A stretch of 40,926 nucleotides of DNA. Origin: Campylobacteraceae bacterium (GTDB lineage Bacteria > Campylobacterota > Campylobacteria > Campylobacterales > Sulfurovaceae). Positions 1 through 7,153 of the stretch are shown piece after piece (the stretch's first letter is position 1; each line of letters starts with the position of its first letter). The notes under the pieces are model-generated. The model made no database searches and had not been told where the DNA came from. It saw only the letters and a program-made list of their open reading frames with translations. A program made the translations under genes and the position numbers. Where the stretch lies: the NCBI GenBank assembly GCA_026986355.1, contig JALSOO010000105.1:1-40926 (forward strand), given 5' to 3'.

Positions 1-75
1 TGCAAGTATAAATCTCAAACAAGTGGCTACATGTTCAAGAGACACTATAAACGACTGTGGAGAATCAATCATTAG
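1..75 (+). other. C-terminal tail of an unidentified ORF entering from the left
   Basis: Frame 1 is open from the window edge for 24 codons and ends at TAG 73-75. The tail is basic and aromatic (it ends FKRHYKRLWRINH). I do not recognise the family. It could be the end of a real upstream gene or a chance open frame; nothing else supports it. Confidence 0.2.
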
Positions 76-96
76 ATATTCGGTGAAGCAGTAATA

Positions 97-166
97 TTGT
101 TAACTATTAACAACAATTTATGAACGGATAAACCTTCCCCCTACTTTAAAATCAGAGATTATCTCT
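97..166. promoter_or_regulatory. Two short palindromes upstream of the ABC transporter fragment
   Basis: The gap 76-219 has no gene. It holds a 7-bp inverted repeat TTGTTAA/TTAACAA with a 3-nt spacer (97-113) and a 6-bp one AGAGAT/ATCTCT with a 1-nt spacer (154-166). The second has the size of a small operator half-site pair and lies 53 bp before the ABC start. Both are short and AT-rich, so chance is a fair explanation. Confidence 0.2.
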
Positions 167-219
167 ATACCCCTTCAAACTGCTACTTTTATAACTATTT
201 TTCTATAAAAGGAGACCCT

Positions 220-447
220 ATGATTACATTTAATTATCTGTTGGAGCAAGTTAAGCTCTATAGAAATCCTATTATTCTTGCTAATGTTTTAGCCTTAATT
301 GTCACATTTATCTCTGTTCCTATTCCTCTGTTTATTCCATTTTTAGTTGATGAAGTCCTACTTGGAAAAGAGGGTAAGTTTATCGCTTTTATAAACCAAT
401 TTGTGCAGATAAATTCTGCTAATTCTAGCATCCAAATATGGATATAA
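220..447 (+). pseudogene. Truncated ABC transporter (first ~65 codons of the permease domain)
   Basis: The start has a strong GGAG ribosome-binding site (211-214) 5 nt before ATG. The first ~63 residues look like the N-terminus of an ABC exporter that fuses permease and ATPase: a cytoplasmic lead, a hydrophobic segment at about residues 17-43, then LVDEVLLGK, the family's usual end of the first transmembrane helix. Such proteins run to 550-700 residues; this frame stops at codon 76 with no Walker motifs. From about position 400-430 the sequence instead matches the end of a transposase in another frame, so the gene appears cut by a deletion or insertion. I infer it is non-functional. Family recognition is from one helix and its flank only. 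Confidence 0.6.
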
Positions 448-511
448 GCAAGTTGAGATTGCTCAATACCTTGGTTTGTCTAAATCTCATGTTTCTAAGG
501 TATTGAAATAA
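413..511 (+). pseudogene. C-terminal remnant of a REP-associated (RAYT/Y1-type) transposase
   Basis: In the frame of position 437 the sequence is open from 413 (after a stop at 410-412) to TAA 509-511. It reads as a C-terminal helix-turn-helix: KYGYKQVEIAQYLGLSKSHV followed by SKVLK. This is the ending I know from REP-associated tyrosine transposases of Campylobacterota, where a Y-x-Q-x-E-I-A-x-x-L helix precedes a recognition helix. The catalytic HUH and Tyr parts are absent, so only a relic remains. It overlaps the out-of-frame tail of the ABC fragment. A stand-alone Xre or sigma-like HTH end is the alternative. Confidence 0.5.
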
Positions 512-553
512 GTGGAGATTTAACCACTGGGGTGTAAAGTTGGGTGTAAAGTT
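511..553 (+). repeat. REP-like hairpin plus 12-bp tandem repeat after the transposase relic
   Basis: Starting at the last base of the transposase stop codon, AGTGG (511-515) and CCACT (524-528) form a 5-bp stem with an 8-nt loop. Directly after it the 12-mer GGGTGTAAAGTT occurs twice head to tail without a mismatch (530-541 and 542-553). A small hairpin next to a RAYT end is the expected form of a REP element; the functional link is inference. Confidence 0.45.
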
Positions 554-587
554 GTTTAATGATTTTTTGCTAAGGTGTTCTAAAATA

Positions 588-596
588 TGCTACAAT
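588..596 (+). promoter_or_regulatory. Extended -10 promoter for the nuclease gene
   Basis: TGCTACAAT is a good extended -10 element (TG-N-TACAAT), preceded by a T-rich stretch at 563-568 as in Campylobacterota sigma-70 promoters. The -10 hexamer ends 5 bp before the ATG at 602, which would place the transcript start at or just beside the start codon. Confidence 0.4.
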
Positions 597-601
597 AATA
601 T

Positions 602-1324
602 ATGAAAAAAACAAAGAATCAGATAGCACTATTGCTACTACTAATATTTACAGGTTGTGGGGAAGTCACTAAGTTAGGAAATAACAGTATAGACGATACA
701 AATACAAATGTAGATGTAGATATTGTTAATAGTTTTATTAATCGTGAAAAGTGTAATCAAATTATTGATAATGAGTTTATCAAGATATGTTATGACTATA
801 AATTAAAAGGGGCAAAAGCAGTATCTTACACTTTAGATGGAGATTTGGTTAATGAGACAAATATAGTTAAACGACCAAACTTCTATGCAGAGAAGAGTTT
901 GGATAAAAAGTATAGAATCTACACAACTGATTATACAAATTCAGGATATGATAGAGGTCATTTAGCTCCAGATGCTTCATTTGACTGGTCACAAGAGAGT
1001 TTAAATGCTGTCTATACTTTGGCAAATATCATACCCCAAGCTCCACAAGTCAATCGTAATATGTGGTCAAAATTAGAGAAGTTTGCTCGTGATAAAGCTG
1101 TAGAGCTTGGAGAGTTAGATGTGATTAATGTCGTTAAATACTCTAAAAATAGTAAAAAAATAGGAGAGCATAAGATGTCTGTCTCTAGGGGATTTTATAA
1201 AATGCTCTATAATAACAATCTAGGATACCAAGAGTGTTTCTACTACTCTAACCGTTTGAATCTATCTGCTCGTGATGATAGTGTTGATAAACATAAAGTC
1301 TCTTGTGCAGAAGTTGCCTATTGA
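602..1324 (+). CDS. DNA/RNA non-specific endonuclease, lipoprotein (NUC/NucA family)
   Basis: A 240-residue secreted nuclease. Residues 1-19 form a lipoprotein signal: Lys-rich start, Leu-rich core and lipobox FTGC with Cys19; Gly at +2 favours the outer membrane. The NUC-family active site is visible: DRGH at 117-120, whose His is the general base, continuing LAPDASF, then N-I-I-PQ and N-R-N-M-W-x-x-LE at about 142-159, which supplies the Mg-binding Asn. Family members cut DNA and RNA without sequence preference, for nutrition or defence against foreign DNA. It stands alone, between the transposase relic and the chain-length gene, with no immunity gene beside it; export would make one unnecessary. 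No clear Shine-Dalgarno is seen, in keeping with the promoter position. Family call is firm; role is inferred. Confidence 0.88.
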   Translation: MKKTKNQIALLLLLIFTGCGEVTKLGNNSIDDTNTNVDVDIVNSFINREKCNQIIDNEFIKICYDYKLKGAKAVSYTLDGDLVNETNIVKRPNFYAEKSLDKKYRIYTTDYTNSGYDRGHLAPDASFDWSQESLNAVYTLANIIPQAPQVNRNMWSKLEKFARDKAVELGELDVINVVKYSKNSKKIGEHKMSVSRGFYKMLYNNNLGYQECFYYSNRLNLSARDDSVDKHKVSCAEVAY

Positions 1325-1445
1325 TTTCTTAAATATATCTTCTATGTAGATAAAAAATAGTACCTTTTAGAATAAATTACAATATTATAAAACAATATTT
1401 ATCATATTTTAGATAAAATAGTATTATATTATTACAAGAGGTATT

Positions 1446-3029
1446 ATGTCTATCAATACAAATAAACAAGAGGATATCTATTTACAAGAGTTTTTTAAAA
1501 CTATTTTTGTATATAGAAGCTCTATTGCCTTAACTACTCTATTTTTTATAATTATGGGTGGTATCTACTTCTATATGCAAGTGCCGATTTATAGTGCCTA
1601 CTCTATTTTAAAAGTAAAAGAGTCTCCTGATATAAAGAGTAGAAAATCAATTTTTAACCTTTTTACACTTGGAGTTAATAATAATGTTAAAGAGGATATA
1701 ACTCTTCTTAAGACTTATTATATGAACAATAAAGCAATTAACATATCAAAAGTTGATTTTAAAGTACAATACTACAATAATGGGAGAGAAATCTATAAAA
1801 ATATTCCAATTAAGATAGACAATATAGAGATATTAGATAAAAGATTTTTAGAAGAAAAATTAACTCTTTTTCCTGAAAAAGATGGTTATAAGCTTAAGTT
1901 TAACTACTCATTTATATCAAAACAGAAAAATAAAATTTTAAAAAGAGATATTTTAAGAATAGAACAAAATAGATTATTTAAATATAATGAAGTGATTACA
2001 ACAAAATATTTTAAAATTAGAGTAAATAAATTACTTGATTTTAATATGCCAATAGGTATAAAGATTAATGGAGATAGTAGATATATCTATGAAAATTTTA
2101 TTAAACATAATCTTAAAATATCTCAAATTGAAGAAGAAGTTCCACTTATTAAGATAATATATAAAGACAATATCCAAAAAAGAGCTATTGATTATGTGAA
2201 CTCTTTAACAAATAGTTTTATTAAAGAGAGTATTATAAATAAGAATGAAGAGAACAATAAAATTTTAGATTTTATTAGAGAACAACTTGATATTATGAAA
2301 AATAGATTATCAAAATCTGAAAAAAACTTAGAGAAGTATCGTATATCAAATGAAGTTATTCAACCATCGGTTCAGGCATCTACAATTATCAAAGAGTTAA
2401 GTAATATAGATATTGAAATCTCTAAGAATCAATTAAAAGAGAAGCTTGTTTTAAATCTTATTAAGCTTATAAATCGAAACTACTCTCTTGCTACTATTGC
2501 ACCTTCACTTATGGAGCTTGGAGAAAAACCTACCATAAAACTCGTAGAGACATTACAAGATGCCCAATTAAAGAGAAGTTTACTTCTTACAGAGCTTACA
2601 GAAAATCATCCAAATGTCATATCTATAGAGAGAAAGATAAACGTTACTAGACGTAAAATTAGATTAAATATAAGAAATCTACAAAGATATATAGCACAGA
2701 GAAATAGAGATTTAAAAAAGTTAAAAATTAATTACGAAAAAAGATTAAAAACCCTTCCTTCTAAAGAGAGAAAACTTATCAATATTAAACGTAATGATGT
2801 AGTTAGTTCAAAAATGTATAATTTCCTTTTAGAGAAACAGACAGAAAATGAGATGGCAAAAGTTGCGACTCTATCTAATTATAAAATAATAGACTCTGCA
2901 TATAGTAGTGATATACCAATTAGTCCGAAATTTACAATAATTATTGTAGCATTTACACTTTTAGGACTTATTTTAGGAATAATTATCGCATTTATACGCA
3001 AAGGGATTAAAAAAAACTCTAGCTTTTAG
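1446..3029 (+). CDS. Wzz-type polysaccharide chain-length determinant
   Basis: A 527-residue inner-membrane protein with the Wzz layout: short cytoplasmic N-terminus, transmembrane helix at about 26-45, a long periplasmic region rich in Lys, Glu and Leu predicted to be coiled coil (about 270-470), and a second helix at about 496-516 preceded by the usual Pro-containing stretch (IPISPKF). There is no tyrosine-kinase domain, unlike Wzc. Wzz proteins set the modal length of chains made by Wzy. It is encoded convergent to the polysaccharide operon, and the two stop codons abut at 3029/3030. AAGAGG lies a few bases upstream of the ATG. Length is greater than E. coli Wzz (~325) but typical of exopolysaccharide co-polymerases. 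Family confident; the polymer it controls is inferred from context. Confidence 0.85.
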   Translation: MSINTNKQEDIYLQEFFKTIFVYRSSIALTTLFFIIMGGIYFYMQVPIYSAYSILKVKESPDIKSRKSIFNLFTLGVNNNVKEDITLLKTYYMNNKAINISKVDFKVQYYNNGREIYKNIPIKIDNIEILDKRFLEEKLTLFPEKDGYKLKFNYSFISKQKNKILKRDILRIEQNRLFKYNEVITTKYFKIRVNKLLDFNMPIGIKINGDSRYIYENFIKHNLKISQIEEEVPLIKIIYKDNIQKRAIDYVNSLTNSFIKESIINKNEENNKILDFIREQLDIMKNRLSKSEKNLEKYRISNEVIQPSVQASTIIKELSNIDIEISKNQLKEKLVLNLIKLINRNYSLATIAPSLMELGEKPTIKLVETLQDAQLKRSLLLTELTENHPNVISIERKINVTRRKIRLNIRNLQRYIAQRNRDLKKLKINYEKRLKTLPSKERKLINIKRNDVVSSKMYNFLLEKQTENEMAKVATLSNYKIIDSAYSSDIPISPKFTIIIVAFTLLGLILGIIIAFIRKGIKKNSSF

Positions 3030-3035
3030 CTAGAG
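3008..3035 (-). terminator. Rho-independent terminator of the polysaccharide operon
   Basis: CTCTAGCT (3017-3024) and AGCTAGAG (3028-3035) are a perfect 8-bp inverted repeat with a TTT loop. Read on the minus strand the stem is followed by eight T residues interrupted only by the end of the run (plus-strand A-tract 3009-3016). The stem contains the stop codons of both convergent genes. On the plus strand no U-tract follows, so it should act mainly on minus-strand transcripts. Confidence 0.8.
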
Positions 3036-3695
3036 ATAACTCTTTAGCTCTTTTGAAACTTTTGGTAAGTCAGAAAAAATATTTTTATATATTTTACTTT
3101 TTGGAAAAATAACAACCCATGCAGTTATACCTATCAATGTAAAATAGGTCAATATGCTTTGATGCTTAACATACCACTGCTCTAACTCTCCTTTGTATGG
3201 AGCTATTACTTTATCATAAAATTTTAATCTATTTACTTTGTTGTCTAGCATAGACTCCTCATCTCTAAAAACAATTGAACCTATCCCTGATAGACCTGGT
3301 TTTACTTTTAATATGGCTAATTGTGATTTATTTGGAAAGGCAAGAAAACATCTTGATGTTTGTGGTCTTGGCCCTATAATACTCATATCTCCTTTTAAAA
3401 TATTTAGAAGCTGAGGGAGTTCATTTATCTTAGTTTTTCTTAAAAATTTACCAAAAGGTAATACTCTTGGGTCATCTTTGATGGTAACTGTTTGAGTTCC
3501 AATATTTGAACTATTTTTTAACATTGTAGCAAATTTTAGAAGTTCAAATATTTTACCATCTTTCCCAACTCTTCTCTGTTTATAAAAAATCTCTCCTTCT
3601 CCTGTTAATTTTAGAATAATAATTATAGGTATCATTAATGGAGATAAAATCAGTAGTGCTAACCCTGAAAAAATAATATCAAAAAATCTCTGCAT
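3030..3695 (-). CDS. Undecaprenyl-phosphate sugar-1-phosphate transferase (PglC-like)
   Basis: A 221-residue monotopic phosphoglycosyl transferase. It moves a sugar phosphate from a UDP-sugar to undecaprenyl phosphate on the cytoplasmic face, starting repeat-unit assembly. Seen: N-terminal re-entrant hydrophobic segment at about 5-29 with the helix-breaking SP and IP, the FYKQRRVGKDGK motif (37-48), NELPQLLNILKGDMS (91-105) and GPRPQ (108-112). In well-studied PglC the dyad before LPQ is Asp-Glu; here it is Asn91-Glu92 (codon AAT checked). Other family members with KINELPQ exist to my memory, so this may be a subfamily trait. The C-terminus adds a hydrophobic stretch (~185-200) beyond minimal PglC. 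AAGGA lies before ATG, one base after the stop of the dehydratase gene. Last gene of the operon. Confidence 0.85.
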   Translation of the reverse strand: MQRFFDIIFSGLALLILSPLMIPIIIILKLTGEGEIFYKQRRVGKDGKIFELLKFATMLKNSSNIGTQTVTIKDDPRVLPFGKFLRKTKINELPQLLNILKGDMSIIGPRPQTSRCFLAFPNKSQLAILKVKPGLSGIGSIVFRDEESMLDNKVNRLKFYDKVIAPYKGELEQWYVKHQSILTYFTLIGITAWVVIFPKSKIYKNIFSDLPKVSKELKSYL

Positions 3696-3696
3696 A

Positions 3697-4884
3697 TTAC
3701 ATCCTTTGGTCTAAATATTTACCAGTCTCTTTATGTCCAAAGTCTGGTATCATCTTAAAAAATAGTTTGACAATATCCTCTTTTGACCACTCTCTATTAG
3801 ATTTATACTCTTTTATCGTCTCTATAAACATAGTTAACTTCTCTTCATCATAAATTGGTTTATTTTTTATGACACCTAGATTTTTAAATCTATCCATATC
3901 TAAATTCTCATTATTAGTAAAAAACTCTTCAAAATCCTTCTCTCCTGTGGTATCACTCTCAAAAAAGTAGCATGGCCACTGCTTTGAATCTGGATTTTGT
4001 ATTAAAAACTCTCTTGCCTCTTGTTCACTTTTGCATATATATGGTTCATACCCTAAATAGTTTAAATATTTTATAGCAATATCTGCAAAGGTTATAAGGT
4101 GAAGTTTTTCACTAAGTTTGGGAAAGAATATATCTCTATTTTCACCAAGTAGACAACTCATCAAGCATAACTCTCCACTCTCTTTTGGTGTAACAAAATA
4201 TCGTTTTATATCACTTGGTGCAGAGATAGGTTGTCTTTTTTCTATTCTCTGATTAAATCCATGAAGTAAACTACCATCACTAAATGCCACATTTGCAAAC
4301 CGTGCTGTAGAGATAGGCATCTGTAGACTTCGTTTCATCAAAAACATCTCCATTATTCTTTTACTAGCACCCATCATATTTACAGGATTGGCAGCTTTAT
4401 CAGTAGAGACACAAAAGTATTTTTTTGTACCATTTTCTATAGATTGCCCTATGGTTTTATCTGTATTTTCGATATTTACCTCTATCATTCTCATTAGAGT
4501 AAAGGGGTCTTTTTCACTTCGCACATGTTTTAGTGCTGAAAGATTCAAAACATAATCATATTTTCCATCAGATTTTATAAAAGCATCATACTCAATACTT
4601 CCAATATCAAGTGCAAAAGTTTTAAACTCCCCATCTATATATCCAAAAGAGCTTCGTATATCTCGTACAAGCTCAACCATATTATTTTCACTTATATCTA
4701 CCACATGTAACTTTTTGGGATTTCGTTTAAATATCTCTTTGGTTACAGCTTGACCAATACTACCAGCTCCACCTAGTACTAAAAAAGATGAACTCTCTAC
4801 TATATTATTTAACTCACTCTTATATTTTTCTATATCATCAGCAAAAAGTTCACTATCTCTACCTATTAATTTTAATATATTCAT
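3697..4884 (-). CDS. UDP-HexNAc 4,6-dehydratase (PglF/CapD type, soluble)
   Basis: A 395-residue short-chain dehydrogenase of the polysaccharide biosynthesis (Polysacc_synt_2) family. The NAD-binding loop GGAGSIG is at 38-44. The active site reads STDKAANPVNMMGASK (160-175): Asp162-Lys163 serve in place of the SDR serine, Met171 replaces the usual Tyr, and Lys175 is kept, the pattern of PglF/FlmA-type dehydratases that retain C5 configuration. Family chemistry: UDP-GlcNAc to UDP-4-keto-6-deoxy-GlcNAc. Unlike PglF or CapD it lacks the N-terminal membrane domain; a ~100-residue C-terminal extension follows the core. Start overlaps the preceding aminotransferase stop as ATGA, implying translational coupling and successive steps. 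Exact sugar is inferred. Confidence 0.85.
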   Translation of the reverse strand: MNILKLIGRDSELFADDIEKYKSELNNIVESSSFLVLGGAGSIGQAVTKEIFKRNPKKLHVVDISENNMVELVRDIRSSFGYIDGEFKTFALDIGSIEYDAFIKSDGKYDYVLNLSALKHVRSEKDPFTLMRMIEVNIENTDKTIGQSIENGTKKYFCVSTDKAANPVNMMGASKRIMEMFLMKRSLQMPISTARFANVAFSDGSLLHGFNQRIEKRQPISAPSDIKRYFVTPKESGELCLMSCLLGENRDIFFPKLSEKLHLITFADIAIKYLNYLGYEPYICKSEQEAREFLIQNPDSKQWPCYFFESDTTGEKDFEEFFTNNENLDMDRFKNLGVIKNKPIYDEEKLTMFIETIKEYKSNREWSKEDIVKLFFKMIPDFGHKETGKYLDQRM

Positions 4885-6020
4885 TTTAATTCTCCTAAAT
4901 TTTTTATTAAACTATCACAAACCAAATCTACCTCATCATGTGTCATGGTAGGATATAGTGGCAAGGTTAACTCTCGTGTAGCAATATCCTCTGCGATTGG
5001 TGCTTCATTTAGTCCTATATCTCTAAATGCTGTAAAATCTTTAAATGCAGGGTAGTGTATAGAGGATTGAATACCGTCATCTTTTAGCTTCCCTATAAGT
5101 GCTACTCTATCTATTTCATTATCGAGTAAAATAGGAAAAATATGATAAACAGACTCAATATTTACAATATTAATAAAAGGAATAGTTAACCCCTCAACTC
5201 CTATAAGTCTATCGTGATAGTGTTCTACCAACTCTTCTCTTTTGGCATTGGCTTTTGCTAATTTATCTAGTTGCACTAGACCAAGTGCTGAACGCATCTC
5301 ATCTATACGGTAGTTGAGTCCTGATTGTGCTACATCATATGTTATTGCTCGTCCTTTATGTCTATCTAACGTAAGAGCAGTCATTCCATGGCTTCTAAAA
5401 TATTTTGCTTCTCTATCATATTTTTCACTTTTAGTTATAAGCATTCCACCCTCACCCACTGAAAGGTTTTTATTGGTAAAAAAACTAAAACAGCCATACT
5501 CTCCAAAAGTTCCAACAGCTTTGCCTTTATATCTAGCTTCTGGAGCATGGGCACAATCTTCTATCAAAGCGATATCTCTCTCTTTACAAAGAGCTACTAT
5601 CTCGTCCATCTGACATGGATAACCTGCAAAATGAACTAAAATTACTGCTTTTGTCTTTGGTGTGATAACTTTCTCTATAGTTCTTGCCGAAATATTCCAA
5701 TCATTATAGCTTTCGCAATCTGCTAATATAGGAGTCGCTCCCACCATTCGCACGACATTAATATCTGCTACAAATGTCAAAGCAGGGATAATAACCTCAT
5801 CTCCTTTTTGAATATCTAGTGATAAGAGTGCTATATGAAGTGAAGCAGTTGCACTAGATAGTGCAGTGGCATAAATAGTACCTCCTAGCATCTCTTCAAA
5901 ACTATTTTCAAACTTTTTTGTATTCTCTCCCATTGTTATCCAACCACTATCGACTACATCTTTAACTGCTTGGGATTCTCTCTTATCGTAATTTAATTTA
6001 AATAGTTGTACTTTCCACAT
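4881..6020 (-). CDS. DegT/DnrJ/EryC1 sugar aminotransferase (PglE-like)
   Basis: A 379-residue PLP-dependent fold-I aminotransferase that puts an amino group on a nucleotide-bound keto-sugar. Seen: G-W-I-T-M-G-E-N-T-K near the N-terminus, IEDCAHAP (153-160) with Asp155 contacting the PLP pyridine nitrogen, and FFTNKNLSVGEGG (180-192), where Lys184 forms the internal aldimine. Placed next to a PglF-type dehydratase, the likely product is UDP-4-amino-4,6-dideoxy-GlcNAc (the intermediate of bacillosamine) or its galacto epimer. No N-acetyltransferase (PglD) lies in the cluster. Starts as TAATG on the stop of the GT4 gene, with GGAG upstream. Confidence 0.88.
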   Translation of the reverse strand: MWKVQLFKLNYDKRESQAVKDVVDSGWITMGENTKKFENSFEEMLGGTIYATALSSATASLHIALLSLDIQKGDEVIIPALTFVADINVVRMVGATPILADCESYNDWNISARTIEKVITPKTKAVILVHFAGYPCQMDEIVALCKERDIALIEDCAHAPEARYKGKAVGTFGEYGCFSFFTNKNLSVGEGGMLITKSEKYDREAKYFRSHGMTALTLDRHKGRAITYDVAQSGLNYRIDEMRSALGLVQLDKLAKANAKREELVEHYHDRLIGVEGLTIPFINIVNIESVYHIFPILLDNEIDRVALIGKLKDDGIQSSIHYPAFKDFTAFRDIGLNEAPIAEDIATRELTLPLYPTMTHDEVDLVCDSLIKNLGELK

Positions 6021-7153
6021 TACTCTTCTCCTAATTTTTGGTATATATCATGATAGTTTTTGACGACTAGATTTAGGTCAAACTCTTTTACTTTCTCTTT
6101 GCTATTTCTTTTAAATCTTTTTAGTCTCTCTTCATCTTCAGCCATATAAATCATAATAGATGAGAGGTCTATGGCATTCTCTACCTCTATAAGTTTTCCA
6201 TTATACTCATCAGATACAACATCTTTGCACCCTGGCATATTTGTTGTAATGAGTGCAAGACCCATGGCAGAGGCTTCAAGTAACACTCTAGGAACACCCT
6301 CTCTATAATAAGTAGGTAATACAAAAACATCAGAGATAGCCATAAGCTCTTTGACATCTTCTCTTCGTCCAAGATAGGTTACAAAACCCTTATATTTATC
6401 TATCTCCTCTTTGGATATAGATTTATCTGTATCTAGTTGACCAACAAGTAGAAAGTTATATTTATAACCCTCTTCATAGCAAAGCTTTGCAGACTTTAGA
6501 TAGTTTATAATTCCTTTCTGTTTTATCATACGACTAACAAGAATAAATGTTTTTCTATCAGAATAGATATTTAGTTCTCTTTTAAGTTTTTCTATCTTCT
6601 TTTTATCTACTTTAGTAGAAAATGATGAGAGGTCTATACCACTACTTTTAATAGTTTTTGATTTATTATCTTCTGATAGTTGATATTTATGAAAATATTT
6701 AGCATCATCATCATTTTGAAATACAGTAAAATTGACCTTATCTTTAATTGATTTTTGAATAAGGTTATAAACTCTCTTTAATAGACTATTTTTGAGGGTA
6801 TCTTCTGTAAAAATACGTCCCATTCCTGTTATAGTTCTGCTTATTTTTATATTGTTTAATCCAATTGAAGCAAGTGGTAGGAATAGTGTTGGTTTGGTAT
6901 CAAAAGCATGAACAATTGTTCCACTCTCTTTTGTTTTTAAAATTTTTCTAAGATTCAAAATAGATTTTATATCAGAAAAAGCTCCAAGCTCTCTTTTAAA
7001 ATTGTACTTTTCATAAGGTATACTATTTTGAATAAACTTATCCTCTCTCTCTGTTCCTATAATATTTATGTTGTATCCTAGCTTTTTAAATTTCTTAGAA
7101 ATCTCTATACGGCTACTAACATCTTCTCCTCCAAGAAAGATTAAATTTCTCAT
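6020..7153 (-). CDS. GT4-family glycosyltransferase
   Basis: A 377-residue GT-B glycosyltransferase. The N-terminal domain opens MRNLIFLGGEDVSSRIEISK; the C-terminal nucleotide-sugar domain shows SRMIKQKGI, then PTYYREGVPRVLLEASAMG with the paired Glu of GT4 (E-x7-E), then TTNMPGCKDVV. It probably adds the second sugar to the lipid-linked sugar made by the PglC-like enzyme, as PglA does in Campylobacter. I chose the second Met (ATG 7153-7151): it has GGAG at the right distance and forms an ATGA overlap with the upstream stop; the first Met at 7165 sits inside that gene and has no ribosome-binding site. Donor and acceptor cannot be read from sequence. It is the only recognisable transferase besides the priming enzyme. 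Confidence 0.85.
   Translation of the reverse strand: MRNLIFLGGEDVSSRIEISKKFKKLGYNINIIGTEREDKFIQNSIPYEKYNFKRELGAFSDIKSILNLRKILKTKESGTIVHAFDTKPTLFLPLASIGLNNIKISRTITGMGRIFTEDTLKNSLLKRVYNLIQKSIKDKVNFTVFQNDDDAKYFHKYQLSEDNKSKTIKSSGIDLSSFSTKVDKKKIEKLKRELNIYSDRKTFILVSRMIKQKGIINYLKSAKLCYEEGYKYNFLLVGQLDTDKSISKEEIDKYKGFVTYLGRREDVKELMAISDVFVLPTYYREGVPRVLLEASAMGLALITTNMPGCKDVVSDEYNGKLIEVENAIDLSSIMIYMAEDEERLKRFKRNSKEKVKEFDLNLVVKNYHDIYQKLGEE

Noticed and set aside
5314..5613. 99-codon plus-strand frame inside the aminotransferase gene
   Set aside because: Antisense of the conserved PLP-binding region; composition does not resemble a protein.
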